From Pseudomonas entomophila (GTDB taxonomy: Bacteria; Pseudomonadota; Gammaproteobacteria; Pseudomonadales; Pseudomonadaceae), in contig NZ_JAAMQJ010000003.1 in assembly GCF_013523125.1 (NCBI RefSeq), positions 1-64,000 on the forward strand: 64,000 nucleotides of DNA, written 5' to 3'. The notes under the pieces are model-generated. The model was not told where the DNA came from. It saw only the letters and a program-made list of their open reading frames with translations, and made no database searches. Shown here one piece after another: positions 47,155 through 59,322 of this stretch. The stretch's first letter is position 1; the number at the start of each line of letters is the position of its first letter. Both the position numbers and the translations under genes were made by a program.

Positions 47155-47178
47155 TGTACAGGGGACAGCGCGTGTACA
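47155..47178 (-). promoter_or_regulatory. Putative LitR/PplR operator of the photolyase operon
   Basis: TGTACA (47155-47160), 12 bp, TGTACA (47173-47178). I recall this TGTACA-N12-TGTACA form as the binding consensus of class II LitR regulators in P. putida. It lies 20 bp upstream of the first gene of the operon that includes the MerR/LitR-like gene and phrB. Confidence 0.75.
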
Positions 47179-47230
47179 GGGCAATTCCCTTGCAAAAACC
47201 GGCTTCATGCCACCGCTGCGCAGGCGAGTC

Positions 47231-49325
<2,095 letters not shown>

Positions 49326-49338
49326 CATAGGATACGGC

Positions 49339-50355
49339 ATGACCGATCATGCGTTGTTGTTGGTCAATCTGGGTTCGCCGGACTCCACGTCGGTGGCCGA
49401 CGTGCGGCGCTACCTCGACCAGTTCCTGATGGACCCTTACGTCGTCGACCTGCCCTGGCCCCTGCGGCGGCTGCTGGTATCGCTGATTCTGATCAAGCGC
49501 CCCGAGCAGTCGGCCCATGCCTACGCCTCGATCTGGTGGGAGGAGGGCTCGCCCCTGGTGGTGCTGACCCGTCGCCTGCAAGCGGCGATGGTCGAGCACT
49601 GGCCGCACGGGCCGGTCGAGTTCGCCATGCGCTACGGCCAACCGGCCCTGCCGGACGTGCTCGAGCGGCTGGCCGCGCAGGGTGTGCGTCAGGTGACCCT
49701 GGCCCCGCTGTACCCGCAGTTCGCCGACAGCACCGTGACCACGGTGGTGGAGCTGGCGCGCCAGACCGTCGAGGCCAAGCAGCTGCCGCTGAGTCTGCGC
49801 GTGCTGCAGCCGTTCTACGACGCGCCCGTGTACATCGAGGCGCTGGCGGCCAGTGCCCGGCCTCACCTGGAACAGCCTTACGATCACCTGCTGCTCAGTT
49901 TCCATGGTCTCCCGGAGCGGCACCTCAAGAAGCTGTTCGCCAAAGGCGTCAAGCACGACCTGCGGGCGCCGGACTGTTGCCAGGACGCGGATGCGCAGAC
50001 GCGAGCGGTGTGCTATCGGGGCCAGTGCCTGGCGACCGCTAAGGCCTTCGCGCGTCAGGCCGGCATCCCGGATGGCAAATGGTCGGTGTCCTTCCAGTCA
50101 CGCCTGGGGCGCGACAAGTGGATCGAGCCCTACACCGAAACACGACTGGACGAACTGGCCAAGGCGGGGGTCAAGCGCCTGCTGGTGATGTGCCCGGCGT
50201 TCGTCGCCGACTGTATCGAGACGCTGGAAGAGATCGGTGATCGCGGACGTGAGCAGTTCGTCGAGGCCGGCGGCGAGGAGCTGGTGCTGGTGCCGTGCCT
50301 GAACGATGATCCGGCGTGGGCCAGGACGTTGGCCGGGATGTGCCGGGCGGTGTGA
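49339..50355 (+). CDS. hemH: Ferrochelatase
   Basis: A 338-residue enzyme that inserts Fe2+ into protoporphyrin IX. Signature elements are [38 protein letters not shown] (metal-site His) and [15 protein letters not shown]. It has a Cys-rich insert ([18 protein letters not shown]), seen in some gamma-proteobacterial ferrochelatases and possibly holding an iron-sulfur cluster. It is the second gene after the epimerase on the same strand. Confidence 0.96.
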   Translation: MTDHALLLVNLGSPDSTSVADVRRYLDQFLMDPYVVDLPWPLRRLLVSLILIKRPEQSAHAYASIWWEEGSPLVVLTRRLQAAMVEHWPHGPVEFAMRYGQPALPDVLERLAAQGVRQVTLAPLYPQFADSTVTTVVELARQTVEAKQLPLSLRVLQPFYDAPVYIEALAASARPHLEQPYDHLLLSFHGLPERHLKKLFAKGVKHDLRAPDCCQDADAQTRAVCYRGQCLATAKAFARQAGIPDGKWSVSFQSRLGRDKWIEPYTETRLDELAKAGVKRLLVMCPAFVADCIETLEEIGDRGREQFVEAGGEELVLVPCLNDDPAWARTLAGMCRAV

Positions 50356-50362
50356 AACGAAA

Positions 50363-50389
50363 ACGCCCTGGCCGCAAGGGCCAGGGCGT
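50363..50389 (-). terminator. Hairpin between hemH and uraA
   Basis: acgccctggcc pairs with ggccagggcgt around a 5-nt loop. The minus-strand side ends in GCGTTTTCGTTTC, so it mainly serves uraA, though it could stop both convergent genes. Confidence 0.75.
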
Positions 50390-50419
50390 CGCTGACGTCG
50401 TCGGTGCACGAGGCGCCGA

Positions 50420-51685
50420 TCAGTCGTCGGCGGCCTTGTGCTTCCAGCTGTCATTGCCTGGCAACAGCAGATTCAGGGCAATGGCTACCACCGCGCACAG
50501 CGCGATGCCTTTCAGGCCCCAGTCGTCCGGACCATCGCCGCTGCCGACCAAGACCCCACCGATGCCGAAGACCAGCGTCACCGAGACGATGACCAGGTTG
50601 CGCGCTTCGGCCAGGTCGACCTTGTGGCGGATCATGGTGTTGAGGCCGACCGCTGCGATCGAGCCGAACAGCAGGCAGAGGATGCCGCCCATGACCGGCA
50701 CCGGGATGCTCTGCAGCAGCGCGCCGAACTTGCCGATGAAGGCCAGGACGAGGGCGAACACCGCTGCCCAGGTCATGATCTTCGGGTTGTAGTTCTTGGT
50801 CAGCATCACCGCACCGGTGACTTCGGCGTAGGTGGTGTTGGGCGGGCCGCCGAATAGGCCGGCTGCCGTGGTGGCGATGCCGTCACCGAGCAGGGTACGG
50901 TGCAGGCCGGGCGTCTTCAGGTAGTCACGTCCGGTCACGCTGCCCACGGCGATCACGCCGCCGATGTGCTCGATCGCAGGCGCCAGGGCGACAGGCACGA
51001 TGAACAGGATGGCCTGCCAGTTGAAGGCCGGTGCCGTGAAATTCGGCAGCTCCAGCCAGGGCGCCGCAACGATCTTGGCGGTGTCGACCACGCCGAAGGC
51101 GAACGACAGGGCGAACCCGACCAGCACGCCGGCGATGATCGGCACCAGGCGGAAGATCCCCTTGCCGAACACGGCCACGATCAGCGTGGTGAGCAGCGCG
51201 GGCATGGAGATCAGCATGGCGGTCTTGTACGGCAGCAGGACACTGCCATCGCCTGACTTGCCCATGGCCATGTTCGCGGCGATGGGGGCCATGGCCAGGC
51301 CGATGGAAATGATCACCGGGCCGATCACCACGGGCGGCAACAGCCGGTCGATGAAGCCGGTGCCCTTGATCTTCACCGCCAGGCCCATGAAGGTGTAGAC
51401 GAACCCGGCCGCCATCACGCCGCCCATGGTCTCGGCCAGGCCGAACTGGCCCTTGGCGAGGATGATGGGGGTGATGAAGGCGAAGCTCGATGCCAGGAAG
51501 ACGGGCACCTGACGGCCGGTCACCACCTGGAACAGCAGGGTACCCAACCCGGCGGTGAACAGCGCCACGTTAGGGTCCAGGCCGGTGATCAGCGGCATCA
51601 GCACCAGCGCGCCGAAGGCCACGAAGAGCATCTGCGCGCCGGAGACGACCTGACGCCAGAGCGGGTCGTTGAAACCCTCCTGCAT
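50420..51685 (-). CDS. uraA: Uracil permease (NCS2 family)
   Basis: A 421-residue inner-membrane uracil transporter with 14 predicted helices. The NCS2 motif lies around residues 240-300 (ALAPAIEHIGGVIAVGSVTGRDYL and GGPPNTTYAEVTGAV). ATG 51685 follows the upp stop with one base between, so upp-uraA is an operon that brings in uracil and converts it to UMP. Confidence 0.93.
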   Translation of the reverse strand: MQEGFNDPLWRQVVSGAQMLFVAFGALVLMPLITGLDPNVALFTAGLGTLLFQVVTGRQVPVFLASSFAFITPIILAKGQFGLAETMGGVMAAGFVYTFMGLAVKIKGTGFIDRLLPPVVIGPVIISIGLAMAPIAANMAMGKSGDGSVLLPYKTAMLISMPALLTTLIVAVFGKGIFRLVPIIAGVLVGFALSFAFGVVDTAKIVAAPWLELPNFTAPAFNWQAILFIVPVALAPAIEHIGGVIAVGSVTGRDYLKTPGLHRTLLGDGIATTAAGLFGGPPNTTYAEVTGAVMLTKNYNPKIMTWAAVFALVLAFIGKFGALLQSIPVPVMGGILCLLFGSIAAVGLNTMIRHKVDLAEARNLVIVSVTLVFGIGGVLVGSGDGPDDWGLKGIALCAVVAIALNLLLPGNDSWKHKAADD

Positions 51686-51686
51686 G

Positions 51687-52325
51687 TCAGGCGTCCTTCT
51701 GCTTGGTGCCGAAGATCTTGTCGCCCGCATCGCCCAGTCCAGGGATGATGTAGCCGTCCTCGTTCAGGCACTGATCGATGGAGGCGGTGTAGAGACGCAC
51801 GTCCGGGTGCGCGGCTTCGACCGTGGCAATGCCTTCCGGCGCGGCCACCAGGACCATGGCGCGGATGTCGCGGCAACCGGCTTTTTTCAGCAGGTCGATG
51901 GTGGCGACCATGGAGGCGCCGGTGGCCAGCATCGGGTCGATGATCAGGGCCAGACGCTGATCGATCTCCGGGGCCAGCTTTTCCAGGTAGGTGTGCGCCT
52001 CGAGGGTTTCCTCGTTGCGGGCAACGCCCACGGCGCTGACCTTGGCGCCGGGGATCAGGCTGAGCACGCCGTCGAGCATGCCGATGCCGGCGCGCAGGAT
52101 CGGCACGACGGTGATCTTCTTGCCGGCGATCTTCTCGACCGACACCTTGCTGTGCCAGCCGTCGATCTCGTAGGTCTCGAGCGGCAGGTCCTGGGTGGCT
52201 TCGTAGGTCAGCAGCGCGCCGACTTCCTGGGCGAGTTCGCGGAAGTTCTTGGTGCTGATGTCGGCACGGCGCATCAGGCCGAGCTTGTGGCGGATCAGCG
52301 GATGGCGGATCTCACGAATGGGCAT
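51687..52325 (-). CDS. upp: Uracil phosphoribosyltransferase
   Basis: A 212-residue enzyme making UMP from uracil and PRPP. It starts [19 protein letters not shown]. The PRPP loop region ([15 protein letters not shown]) and the uracil-binding C-terminus ([16 protein letters not shown]) are intact. First gene of upp-uraA; its 5' end faces hpt. Confidence 0.97.
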   Translation of the reverse strand: MPIREIRHPLIRHKLGLMRRADISTKNFRELAQEVGALLTYEATQDLPLETYEIDGWHSKVSVEKIAGKKITVVPILRAGIGMLDGVLSLIPGAKVSAVGVARNEETLEAHTYLEKLAPEIDQRLALIIDPMLATGASMVATIDLLKKAGCRDIRAMVLVAAPEGIATVEAAHPDVRLYTASIDQCLNEDGYIIPGLGDAGDKIFGTKQKDA

Positions 52326-52488
52326 AAAAGGTAAGCTCCGGAAGGCGGGCAAAAAAACCGCGCTAGATTAATCTATTCAGCACGGCATGTCGCAGTCATT
52401 CTGCACGTTAGTCCATAAACGCTTGATCTGGCGTCGACGGGTGCGTACCTTTGCCCGCTTTTCTCATCCGCGCCCCCTGGAGACCGTC

Positions 52489-53046
52489 ATGTCCGTCGAC
52501 CTCGAGCACATCAATCACGTCATGCGCGAAGCTGACTGCCTGTACACCGAAGCTGAGGTCGAGGCGGCGATCGCCCAGGTCGGCCAGCAGATCAGCCAGG
52601 TCATGGCCGACAAGAACCCCGTGGTCTTCTGCGTGATGAACGGCGGCCTGATCTTCGCTGGCAAACTGCTGACGCACTTGCAGTTCCCACTGGAGGTGTC
52701 GTACCTGCATGCCTCGCGCTACCGCAATCAGACCAGCGGCGGGGAGCTGTTCTGGAAAGCCAAGCCTGAAATCTCGTTCATCGATCGCGACGTGCTGATC
52801 GTCGACGACATCCTCGACGAGGGGCATACCTTGAGCGCGATCATCGACTTCTGCCGCCATGCCGGCGCGCGTGAGGTACACACCGCCGTGCTGATCGACA
52901 AGGACCACGACCGCAAGGCCAGCCCGGACCTGAAGGCCAACTACGTCGGCCTGCCGTGCGTGGACCGTTACATCTTCGGGTATGGCATGGACTACAAGGG
53001 TTACTGGCGCAACGCCAACGGCATCTTCGCGGTCAAGGGGCTCTGA
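52489..53046 (+). CDS. hpt: Hypoxanthine-guanine phosphoribosyltransferase
   Basis: A 185-residue purine salvage enzyme. The PRPP motif is VLIVDDILDEGHTLSAI. The N-terminal residues and ADKNPVVFCVMNGGLIFAGKLL are typical of the Pseudomonas HPRT group. ATG 52489 was chosen over a start at 52387 because the latter adds a non-conserved stretch. Divergent from upp. Confidence 0.93.
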   Translation: MSVDLEHINHVMREADCLYTEAEVEAAIAQVGQQISQVMADKNPVVFCVMNGGLIFAGKLLTHLQFPLEVSYLHASRYRNQTSGGELFWKAKPEISFIDRDVLIVDDILDEGHTLSAIIDFCRHAGAREVHTAVLIDKDHDRKASPDLKANYVGLPCVDRYIFGYGMDYKGYWRNANGIFAVKGL

Positions 53047-53182
53047 ACCCGCTCTAGGCGCAGCGCCGTGGCGTATCGGTTCCCAGGCGTCATGCCGGGC
53101 TGGGCGTGCGTCCAGGATTTCCACGTCCATTCGTCCTGAAGGCGCATGCTAGAGTGCGACTCCCTCTGCCAAGGAGTCCCTC

Positions 53183-53653
53183 ATGCGCGTTTTCCTCCCC
53201 TTGTTGATGGCCGTGGCACTCCCCCTGTCCGCCGCCCCGTTGCACGGCCAGTTCCTGCCGCCGGATGACCTCAACGTCCGGCAGCAGGCCCCCGAGGGCC
53301 AACAGTTGCTGCAGGTCACCGAGTACTCGGTGGTCGTCGGCACGCAGCGCCAGTCCGACCAGCAACCGATCCCGATCACCTCGTCGGTGACCCTGCGCCT
53401 GAAGGGCAAGCCCTTGAGCAAGGGCGCGACCGTCGCGCAGGTGCTGCTCAGCTTCGATGGCGAAGGCGGCAAGAGCCTGAAGAAGCCCGTCTACGATGAG
53501 AAGACCCGCACTCTCAGCCTCAACTACCCGATCAGCGACTACCGGGTGATCATGGACCTGCTGCGCAACGACATCGTCTACGTGCAGTTCCTCACCTATG
53601 CCAACGGCCATGTTTGGGCTGACCTGCACACGGGAGCCGTACGCGCGCGTTGA
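53183..53653 (+). CDS. Exported protein of unknown function
   Basis: A 156-residue protein with a signal peptide (MRVFLPLLMAVALPLSAAPLHG). The mature part is beta-rich with no Cys. It lies between hpt and the PA4642-type gene, as in P. aeruginosa (where PA4643 is in this position, from memory). No domain is recognised. RBS AAGGAG precedes ATG 53183. Confidence 0.8.
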   Translation: MRVFLPLLMAVALPLSAAPLHGQFLPPDDLNVRQQAPEGQQLLQVTEYSVVVGTQRQSDQQPIPITSSVTLRLKGKPLSKGATVAQVLLSFDGEGGKSLKKPVYDEKTRTLSLNYPISDYRVIMDLLRNDIVYVQFLTYANGHVWADLHTGAVRAR

Positions 53654-53720
53654 GCGGCGTGACCGGCCGCAGGTACACTGCCGGGCTTCGTGTTAGTCCG
53701 ATGGCCAAGGGGAGCCCGCA

Positions 53721-54011
53721 ATGCGTAAAGACAAGAAACAGGTGATTGGCGACGAGATCAGTGACGACTACGTGAAGTCGTTCCTGGTGTTCGAACCTGC
53801 CGACGAGCTGACGTCGCCGTCGCTGCACAAGCTGGTCAAGGCCTATCGCGGGTTGCGGATCGACGACTTCGAACGGTTCGTGGGGTTCTTCAAGGAGGCC
53901 GGTCTGGACCTGGACGGCAAGGACGAGCACGGCAAGACGTTCGTCGAGGTCATCGCCGACCAGCGCAACGCGCCGGAGTACATCCAGGTCATCGAGCGCG
54001 CGCGCGGCTGA
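53721..54011 (+). CDS. PA4642-family protein
   Basis: A 96-residue soluble protein, MRKDKKQVIGDEISDDYVKSFLVFEPAD.... By sequence and position before mqo it belongs to the PA4642 family of unknown function. The central part (RIDDFERFVGFFKEAGLDLDGKDEHGKTFVEVIADQR) resembles a small ankyrin-like or helical unit. It is convergent with mqo and separated by a GC-rich hairpin at 54022-54052. Confidence 0.82.
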   Translation: MRKDKKQVIGDEISDDYVKSFLVFEPADELTSPSLHKLVKAYRGLRIDDFERFVGFFKEAGLDLDGKDEHGKTFVEVIADQRNAPEYIQVIERARG

Positions 54012-54021
54012 TGCCGTGAAC

Positions 54022-54052
54022 CCGCCGGCCTCGCGCGCGTGGAGGCCGGCGG
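54022..54052. terminator. GC hairpin between convergent PA4642-type and mqo genes
   Basis: ccgccggcctc pairs perfectly with gaggccggcgg around a 9-nt loop. It has no T run, so it is at best a Rho-assisted or bidirectional stop. Confidence 0.4.
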
Positions 54053-54058
54053 CGGCGA

Positions 54059-55564
54059 TCAGGCCGGTTGAACGGTGTGGTCCTGCGGCACCAGCTGCAG
54101 GGCCTCATCGTTGTAGGCACTGACCTTGCGGTACAGTTCGGCATCCACCGCCAGGGCTTTTTCGCGTGCCGGGAAGATCTCGTCGAGCTTGGGCTTCCAG
54201 GCGCCATTGGCCTGCTCCGGGAAGCAGCGCTGCAGCAGGTCGAGCATGATCGACACCGTCACCGACGCTCCCGGCGAGGCGCCCAGCAGGGCGGCCAGGC
54301 TGCCATCGGCGGCCGAGACCAGTTCGGTGCCGAACTGCAGCACCCCCCCTTTCTTCGGATCCTTCTTGATGATCTGCACGCGCTGGCCGGCCACTTCCAG
54401 ACGCCAGTCCTCGGCACGGGCCTCGGGATAGAAGCGGCGCAGCGCCTCGAGCCGTTGCTCCATGGACTGCATCACTTCGCTGACCAGGTACTTGGTCAGG
54501 TCCATGTTGTCGCGTGCCACGGCGAGCATCGGGCCGATGTTGCCCAGGCGTACCGACAGCGGCAGGTCGAGCAGCGAACCATGCTTGAGGAACTTGGTGG
54601 TGAAGCCTGCGTAGGGGCCGAACAGCAGCGACTTCTTGCCATCGACCACACGGGTGTCGAGGTGCGGCACCGACATGGGCGGCGCGCCCACGGCCGCCTG
54701 GCTGTAGACCTTGGCCTGATGTTGGCGGACGATCTCGGAATTGTCGCAGCGCAGCCATTGGCCGCTGACCGGGAAACCACCGAAGCCCTTGCTCTCGGGA
54801 ATGCCCGAGGCCTGCAGCAAGGGCAGGGCGGCACCACCGGCACCGAGGAAGACGAAGCGGGCGTTCACTTCGCGGCTGCTGCCGCTGTTGACGTCCTTGA
54901 TGGCGACGGTCCAGCCGCTGCCGTTGCGGTGCAGGCCGACGACCTTCTTGCTGTACTTGACCTGGGCATCGGGCATGGCGCTCAACAGGGTGAGCAGCTT
55001 GTTGGTCAGGGCGCCGAAGTTGACGTCGGTGCCGCGGGCCACGCGGGTGGCGGCGATGTGCTGGTCGGCAGGGCGGCCAGGCATCATCAGCGGCATCCAG
55101 GCGTTCATCGTCGCCTTGTCTTCGGTGTATTCCATGTCGGCGAAGGCGTGATGCTGGCTGAGCAGCTCGAAGCGCTTGCGCAGGAATGCCACGCCCTTGT
55201 CGCCTTCGACGTAGCTCAGGTGCGGGACGGGGTTGATGAAGTCGCGGGGCGAGCCGAAATGGCCCTGCTGGCTCAAGTAGGCCCAGAACTGCCGGGACAC
55301 CTCGAACTGGGCATTGATGTGCACGGCCTTCTTGATGTCGATGCTGCCATCGGCCGCCTGCGGCGTGTAGTTCAGCTCGCACAGGCCGGCATGGCCGGTG
55401 CCTGCGTTGTTCCAGGGGTTGGAGCTCTCCGCCGCGCCGGAGTCCATCGCCTCGACGACCTCCAGCCGGATCGAGGGGTCGAGTTCCTTGAGCAGCACGG
55501 CCAGGGTGGCACTCATGATGCCCGCGCCTACCAGTACCACATCAACCGATTCGTTCTGCGACAT
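54059..55564 (-). CDS. mqo: Malate:quinone oxidoreductase
   Basis: A 501-residue FAD enzyme of the inner membrane face that oxidises malate to oxaloacetate and reduces quinone, replacing or complementing malate dehydrogenase. It has the dinucleotide motif [40 protein letters not shown] and [14 protein letters not shown] of the Mqo family. ATG 55564. The 600-bp upstream gap probably contains its promoter. Confidence 0.95.
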   Translation of the reverse strand: MSQNESVDVVLVGAGIMSATLAVLLKELDPSIRLEVVEAMDSGAAESSNPWNNAGTGHAGLCELNYTPQAADGSIDIKKAVHINAQFEVSRQFWAYLSQQGHFGSPRDFINPVPHLSYVEGDKGVAFLRKRFELLSQHHAFADMEYTEDKATMNAWMPLMMPGRPADQHIAATRVARGTDVNFGALTNKLLTLLSAMPDAQVKYSKKVVGLHRNGSGWTVAIKDVNSGSSREVNARFVFLGAGGAALPLLQASGIPESKGFGGFPVSGQWLRCDNSEIVRQHQAKVYSQAAVGAPPMSVPHLDTRVVDGKKSLLFGPYAGFTTKFLKHGSLLDLPLSVRLGNIGPMLAVARDNMDLTKYLVSEVMQSMEQRLEALRRFYPEARAEDWRLEVAGQRVQIIKKDPKKGGVLQFGTELVSAADGSLAALLGASPGASVTVSIMLDLLQRCFPEQANGAWKPKLDEIFPAREKALAVDAELYRKVSAYNDEALQLVPQDHTVQPA

Positions 55565-56176
55565 TCCGCGTCTCCACACTCTACAGCCTAATTGACAGCA
55601 CAGGATCCCTGGGGTGCCTGGGATCGCCATGTCCGATTGTTCGCAATGCCTGCCATTGCCACGGACACTCGCCAATCAGTCACAGCGCCTTCGCATTGAA
55701 CGCTGCCTGCCGCCCTGCGGCAATTCGACCAATGGTCAAGATGTCCGAAATGCGTCATGGTCCGCCCTCAGGCGGCACCACCGGACGCGCTGGTGCATCG
55801 GTCGAAAAAGGCGTTACTGCGGACTTCGACAGCTATTGCACTTGCCAGACTGTTCATTCTGCTCGCCACACTCTTGTGAAGTTGTGAATTACCCGTTCTT
55901 TCACGCTCTTCTGGATGCGTGAACCTCTGAAAGTGGGCCGTGCGATGACGACCCGCAGCGTCGAGCGGGGCCGAACGCGTGAAAACGCGCGCGAGGGCCG
56001 ATGCAAGACCTGTCGTGGAAGGCTCCCTGTGGGCGAAGTCAGGAGGTGCCGTTCGCGAGGAAGCGGCGTACTGCGGGGCCCGATCAGGAGACGTCCTTGT
56101 AATCGGGGGGAGATTATAACGATGTCGCGGGCAGAAAGGTCGTTATTCGCGGTTTAATTGTCGTTTTCCAAGGGCC
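55565..56176. other. 612-bp intergenic gap
   Basis: No convincing gene is seen between mqo and the small PA4639-type gene. Short open frames here have no ribosome site or conserved-looking composition. The middle (about 55850-55920) is less GC-rich than the neighbouring genes. The mqo promoter should lie in the left part; nothing in the rest can be named. Confidence 0.6.
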
Positions 56177-56410
56177 TCAGGCCGGCAGTCCGCGCCGCCA
56201 GCCGTTCGCCTGCGAATGCGCCGGCACCCGCGCACTGGCGGGCAACGGCAGGCCCAGCCAGCTCAGGCGCGCTTCCGTGATTTCCACCCAGCCGCCGCCG
56301 ACGGGGCGCTCGGCGCAGTGCTTGAAGGCTTGGCAGTTCCCATGGACGTCCAGGTACGCATAGGCGCGCAAGGCCGGGCGGCGGGTCAGCAGGTTCCAGA
56401 AAGCGAGCAT
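56177..56410 (-). CDS. Small conserved protein (PA4639-like)
   Basis: A 77-residue protein starting MLAFWNLLTRRPALRAYAYLDVHG. It has a compact, probably beta-rich core (GGGWVEITEARLSWLGLPLP). The position next to mqo matches PA4639 of P. aeruginosa. The ATG at 56410 is the first with conserved-looking sequence. Function unknown. Confidence 0.72.
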   Translation of the reverse strand: MLAFWNLLTRRPALRAYAYLDVHGNCQAFKHCAERPVGGGWVEITEARLSWLGLPLPASARVPAHSQANGWRRGLPA

Positions 56411-56555
56411 GGCGGTCGGTCCTTGAGCGAGCGGGTGTGCGAGCACGGTAACCCTTCGACCATGAACCCTGTATGACAGCCCGTGCAGGCCGATGGCCGC
56501 TCATCGGGCGGCTGGGTATACTGCGGCCTTTGCGGCCTTTTCTGGAGAATCGCCC

Positions 56556-57140
56556 ATGTTGCAACGTCTGTTGTTCGGTTTGATCGCGGTGGCCAGCGTG
56601 AGCCTGGTCGGGTGTGCCCACAGTCCGCAACAGCTCAGCCCGCAGCCCACTCTCAATGCCCAGTTGGCCGCCGTCGGCCGTGGCCAGCCGGTGGTCGTGC
56701 GCGTGGTGGACGGGCGTCCGAGCCAGTCCCTGGGCACCCGCGGTGGCCTGTACCCGGAAACCAGCACCATCAGCGTCAGCGGCAACGAAGTCGTGCCCAA
56801 GCTGCAGGCCCAGGCCGAAGCGGCTGTGCGTCTGCTGGGCTTCACGCCAACCGCCAACGCCTACAACGCGCCCCAGCTGACCGTGACCCTGGCCGAGCTC
56901 AAGTACCAGTCGCCCAAGGACAAGATGTACGTGACCGAAGCCACCATCGGCGCCACCTTCCGTGCGGACGTGAACAATGCCGGTCGTCGCTACAACGGTC
57001 GCTACGGCGCGTCGTTGGATCAGCGCTTCGGCATGGCGCCGAACCAGGAAACCAACACCAAGCTGGTCAGCGATGTGCTGAGCGATGCGCTGACGCGTCT
57101 GTTCAAGGATCCGACCATCGGTCAGGTACTGGCGCAGTAA
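56556..57140 (+). CDS. YajG-family lipoprotein
   Basis: A 194-residue lipoprotein. The signal MLQRLLFGLIAVASVSLVGC ends in a lipobox with Cys20, and the mature YajG domain contains VVVRVVDGRPSQSLGTRGGLYPETSTI. ATG 56556 has CTGGAGAA upstream. It is followed by an intrinsic terminator. Its role is unknown. Confidence 0.88.
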   Translation: MLQRLLFGLIAVASVSLVGCAHSPQQLSPQPTLNAQLAAVGRGQPVVVRVVDGRPSQSLGTRGGLYPETSTISVSGNEVVPKLQAQAEAAVRLLGFTPTANAYNAPQLTVTLAELKYQSPKDKMYVTEATIGATFRADVNNAGRRYNGRYGASLDQRFGMAPNQETNTKLVSDVLSDALTRLFKDPTIGQVLAQ

Positions 57141-57157
57141 CGACCACGCCCGTCCAG

Positions 57158-57202
57158 GTGTCGATCGCCGCCCGGTCTCGTGGCGGTGATCGACACGCTT
57201 TT
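57158..57202 (+). terminator. Intrinsic terminator after the YajG-type gene
   Basis: gtgtcgatc-g-ccgcc pairs with ggcgg-t-gatcgacac around a 9-nt loop and ends in CTTTT. Confidence 0.85.
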
Positions 57203-57292
57203 CATAGCCTTGAGGGCCTAGCCGCAGCCGGTCTGGCATAGGCTGCATACGTTGAACTGCTTTGCGAGTCCGATAGGCCGACGCGACCTGTT

Positions 57293-57366
57293 GTGCGGGC
57301 TTGCCCGCGATGCAGGCGGTGACGGACCGGACGCTATCGCGGGCAAGCCCGCTCCCACAGGGTCCG
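57293..57366. repeat. REP pair (BIME) in the 57141-57503 gap
   Basis: tgcgggcttgcccgcgatg (57294-57312) and atcgcgggcaagcccgctcc (57336-57355) are facing REP copies. The rest of the 363-bp gap holds the terminator at 57158-57202 and no gene. Confidence 0.85.
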
Positions 57367-57503
57367 CGACAGCCGGTCCTGCTGCGGCGTGCTCATGGAT
57401 GAGCAGTCTTGGGAATGGATCAGCGGTAAAGCTTCTGAGCTCGCTGGTCATCGCCATGCTCTCTGCACGACAGCGCGGCGCCGGGCGGACGCTCGCCAGT
57501 CCG

Positions 57504-57710
57504 TCAGGCCGCTTCGAAGGACCAGTCCAGCAAGCTGATGCCCGTCTGCGCATCGACATCTGGCAGATCATGATGGGCATGTCCGCCCAGAGCGCAATAC
57601 GTCAGCCAGCGGCGATCGTGAACGTTGATGGAAAAGCCGTCGATCAAGGCGGACTGCTCGTCGCTGTGCGCGACCCGGTACAGGTGATCCTGGGTTTCAG
57701 CGTGCAACAT
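57504..57710 (-). CDS. Small conserved hypothetical protein
   Basis: A 68-residue protein MLHAETQDHLYRVAHSDEQSALID..., ATG 57710, with GGAG six bases upstream. The His-rich CALGGHAHHDLPD may bind metal. A longer open frame running into the acyltransferase gene is the wrong frame and not conserved. No function can be given. Confidence 0.65.
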   Translation of the reverse strand: MLHAETQDHLYRVAHSDEQSALIDGFSINVHDRRWLTYCALGGHAHHDLPDVDAQTGISLLDWSFEAA

Positions 57711-57849
57711 GATGGGCTCCCATGCGAAGAAGGCCGACAGCGTGGCCTCTTTGCATGACGAGCGTATGACACCGCGTTTTACCCTCACCGGGCGACGGTC
57801 GCCCATCTGACCGCCGTCCGGCGCTGTACGTGGTGCCTGCCACGCCTGC

Positions 57850-59013
57850 TCAGCGTTCCAGCGTCGCCTTGACCTGGTATTGATTGCGGACCGGCGTCGC
57901 GTACTGCTCGATGAGGTACGGCTGGTGCTCGACCGGGCAGGCGTCCAGGCGACGCTGCCACTCGGCCTGGGCCGTCGCCAGCTCCTCCTTGGGGAACAGG
58001 CTGTCGGCCGTCGGCACGTCGAGGGCGGGTTCAGCCTGTGACCACATGGCATAGGCCAGGTAGTGCGCCGGGAACAGGCGGTATCCGGACAGGACCTGAC
58101 GGTCGACTTCCTGCGCCAGCTGCTTGGTGTCCTCGAACGCTGCCGTGATCGGCGTGGCGAAGTGGATGTGCACTCGGCCCTTGTAGCCGGTGATGCCCTT
58201 GGCAATGCTCGAGTCGTCTTCGCCAGGCGCCTTGGTGTAGCTGCCGGTGGTTGCCCGGATGTACAACTCGCGTGCCTTGTCCAGGTCGCAGGGGTCGTAT
58301 TCGTAGCTGATCGAAACGGGTGTCAGGTGAAGACTCTGGAACACTTCGCCGAACGGCTCGTCCTTGCGGCTCATGTGGAACATCTTGAGGATCGCCGAAT
58401 CAGTGCGGTCGTCCCCGTCCTTGGCGCGCCCTTCGGCCTGGGCGATCCAGATCGACACGCAGTCGTGGCGAATCGAATGGTTGATGTAGGCCGACAGCAG
58501 TTGATACGCCGCCAGTTTTTCACGTCGACCCGTGAGCGAGCGGTGCACGATGAAGCTTTTGTTCAGGCGCATCATGTCGCTGACGAAGGGCTTTTGCAGC
58601 AGGTTGTCGCCAATCGCGATCCGTGGCGTCGGCAAACCGGCATGGTAGACCGCATAGTTGACGAAAGCCGGGTCCATCACGATGTCGCGGTGATTGGCCA
58701 GGAACAGGTAGGCCGTCCCGGACTTGAGCTGCTCGACGCCGGTATAGGTCACGCCATCGGTGGCACGCTCGATGGTCTTGTCGACGTAGTGCTCGACCTT
58801 GTCCTGCAAGGTGGCGACGCTGTCGACGCCCGCGAATTCCTTGCGCAGGCGGCGAGCGATCAGGGGTTTGAGCAGCCAGCCCAAGGCGCCTGCCGCCCGA
58901 GGGAAGCGGAAGTGGGTAAGGATGTCGAGGAAGGCCGCGTCGCTGAACAACCGTGCCAGCACGGCAGGGACCTCGGCGTCGTCGTAGGGTCGGATGGCAT
59001 CGAATTCGCCCAT
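57850..59013 (-). CDS. 1-acylglycerol-3-phosphate acyltransferase-like protein
   Basis: A 387-residue PlsC-type acyltransferase. The acyl-transfer motif is LFLANHRDIVMDP (NHxxxxD) and the glycerophosphate-binding part is KSFIVHRSL...WIAQAEGRAKDG (close to the usual EGTRS position, here EGR). It may transfer acyl groups to lysophosphatidate or a related lipid. Start at ATG 59013; an ATG three bases upstream is equally possible. Confidence 0.85.
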   Translation of the reverse strand: MGEFDAIRPYDDAEVPAVLARLFSDAAFLDILTHFRFPRAAGALGWLLKPLIARRLRKEFAGVDSVATLQDKVEHYVDKTIERATDGVTYTGVEQLKSGTAYLFLANHRDIVMDPAFVNYAVYHAGLPTPRIAIGDNLLQKPFVSDMMRLNKSFIVHRSLTGRREKLAAYQLLSAYINHSIRHDCVSIWIAQAEGRAKDGDDRTDSAILKMFHMSRKDEPFGEVFQSLHLTPVSISYEYDPCDLDKARELYIRATTGSYTKAPGEDDSSIAKGITGYKGRVHIHFATPITAAFEDTKQLAQEVDRQVLSGYRLFPAHYLAYAMWSQAEPALDVPTADSLFPKEELATAQAEWQRRLDACPVEHQPYLIEQYATPVRNQYQVKATLER

Positions 59014-59136
59014 CATGCTCTCTTGTTGGAAACGACTAAGGTAGAAGGTGATCACCGCTGCCGGCAAACGGATGCGAAACGGCGCGGTCTACAGGCAGAC
59101 CGGCAATTATACGCATAAGTCATCCCCGAGGCCGCG

Positions 59137-59322
59137 ATGCTCGAAGAAGCGCTCTACGACTGCCCCTATTGTGGCGAGGCGGTGACCACATCGGTCGACC
59201 TGTCCGGCGGCGATCAGACCTACATCGAAGACTGCCAGGTCTGCTGCCGCCCGATCGTGTTCAGTCTGCACGTGCAGGGCGATGCGTGGAGCCTTGAGAC
59301 GCGCAGCGAGGACGACGCCTGA
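59137..59322 (+). CDS. CPXCG-motif cysteine-rich protein
   Basis: A 61-residue protein with CPYCG near the N-terminus and CQVCCRP in the middle, which should form a small zinc ribbon. Its stop overlaps the start of the DUF2007 gene by one base. Function unknown. Confidence 0.9.
   Translation: MLEEALYDCPYCGEAVTTSVDLSGGDQTYIEDCQVCCRPIVFSLHVQGDAWSLETRSEDDA

Noticed and set aside
55614..55922. 102-residue open frame upstream of mqo
   Set aside because: No ribosome site, no conserved-looking composition, and it overlaps the expected mqo promoter region.
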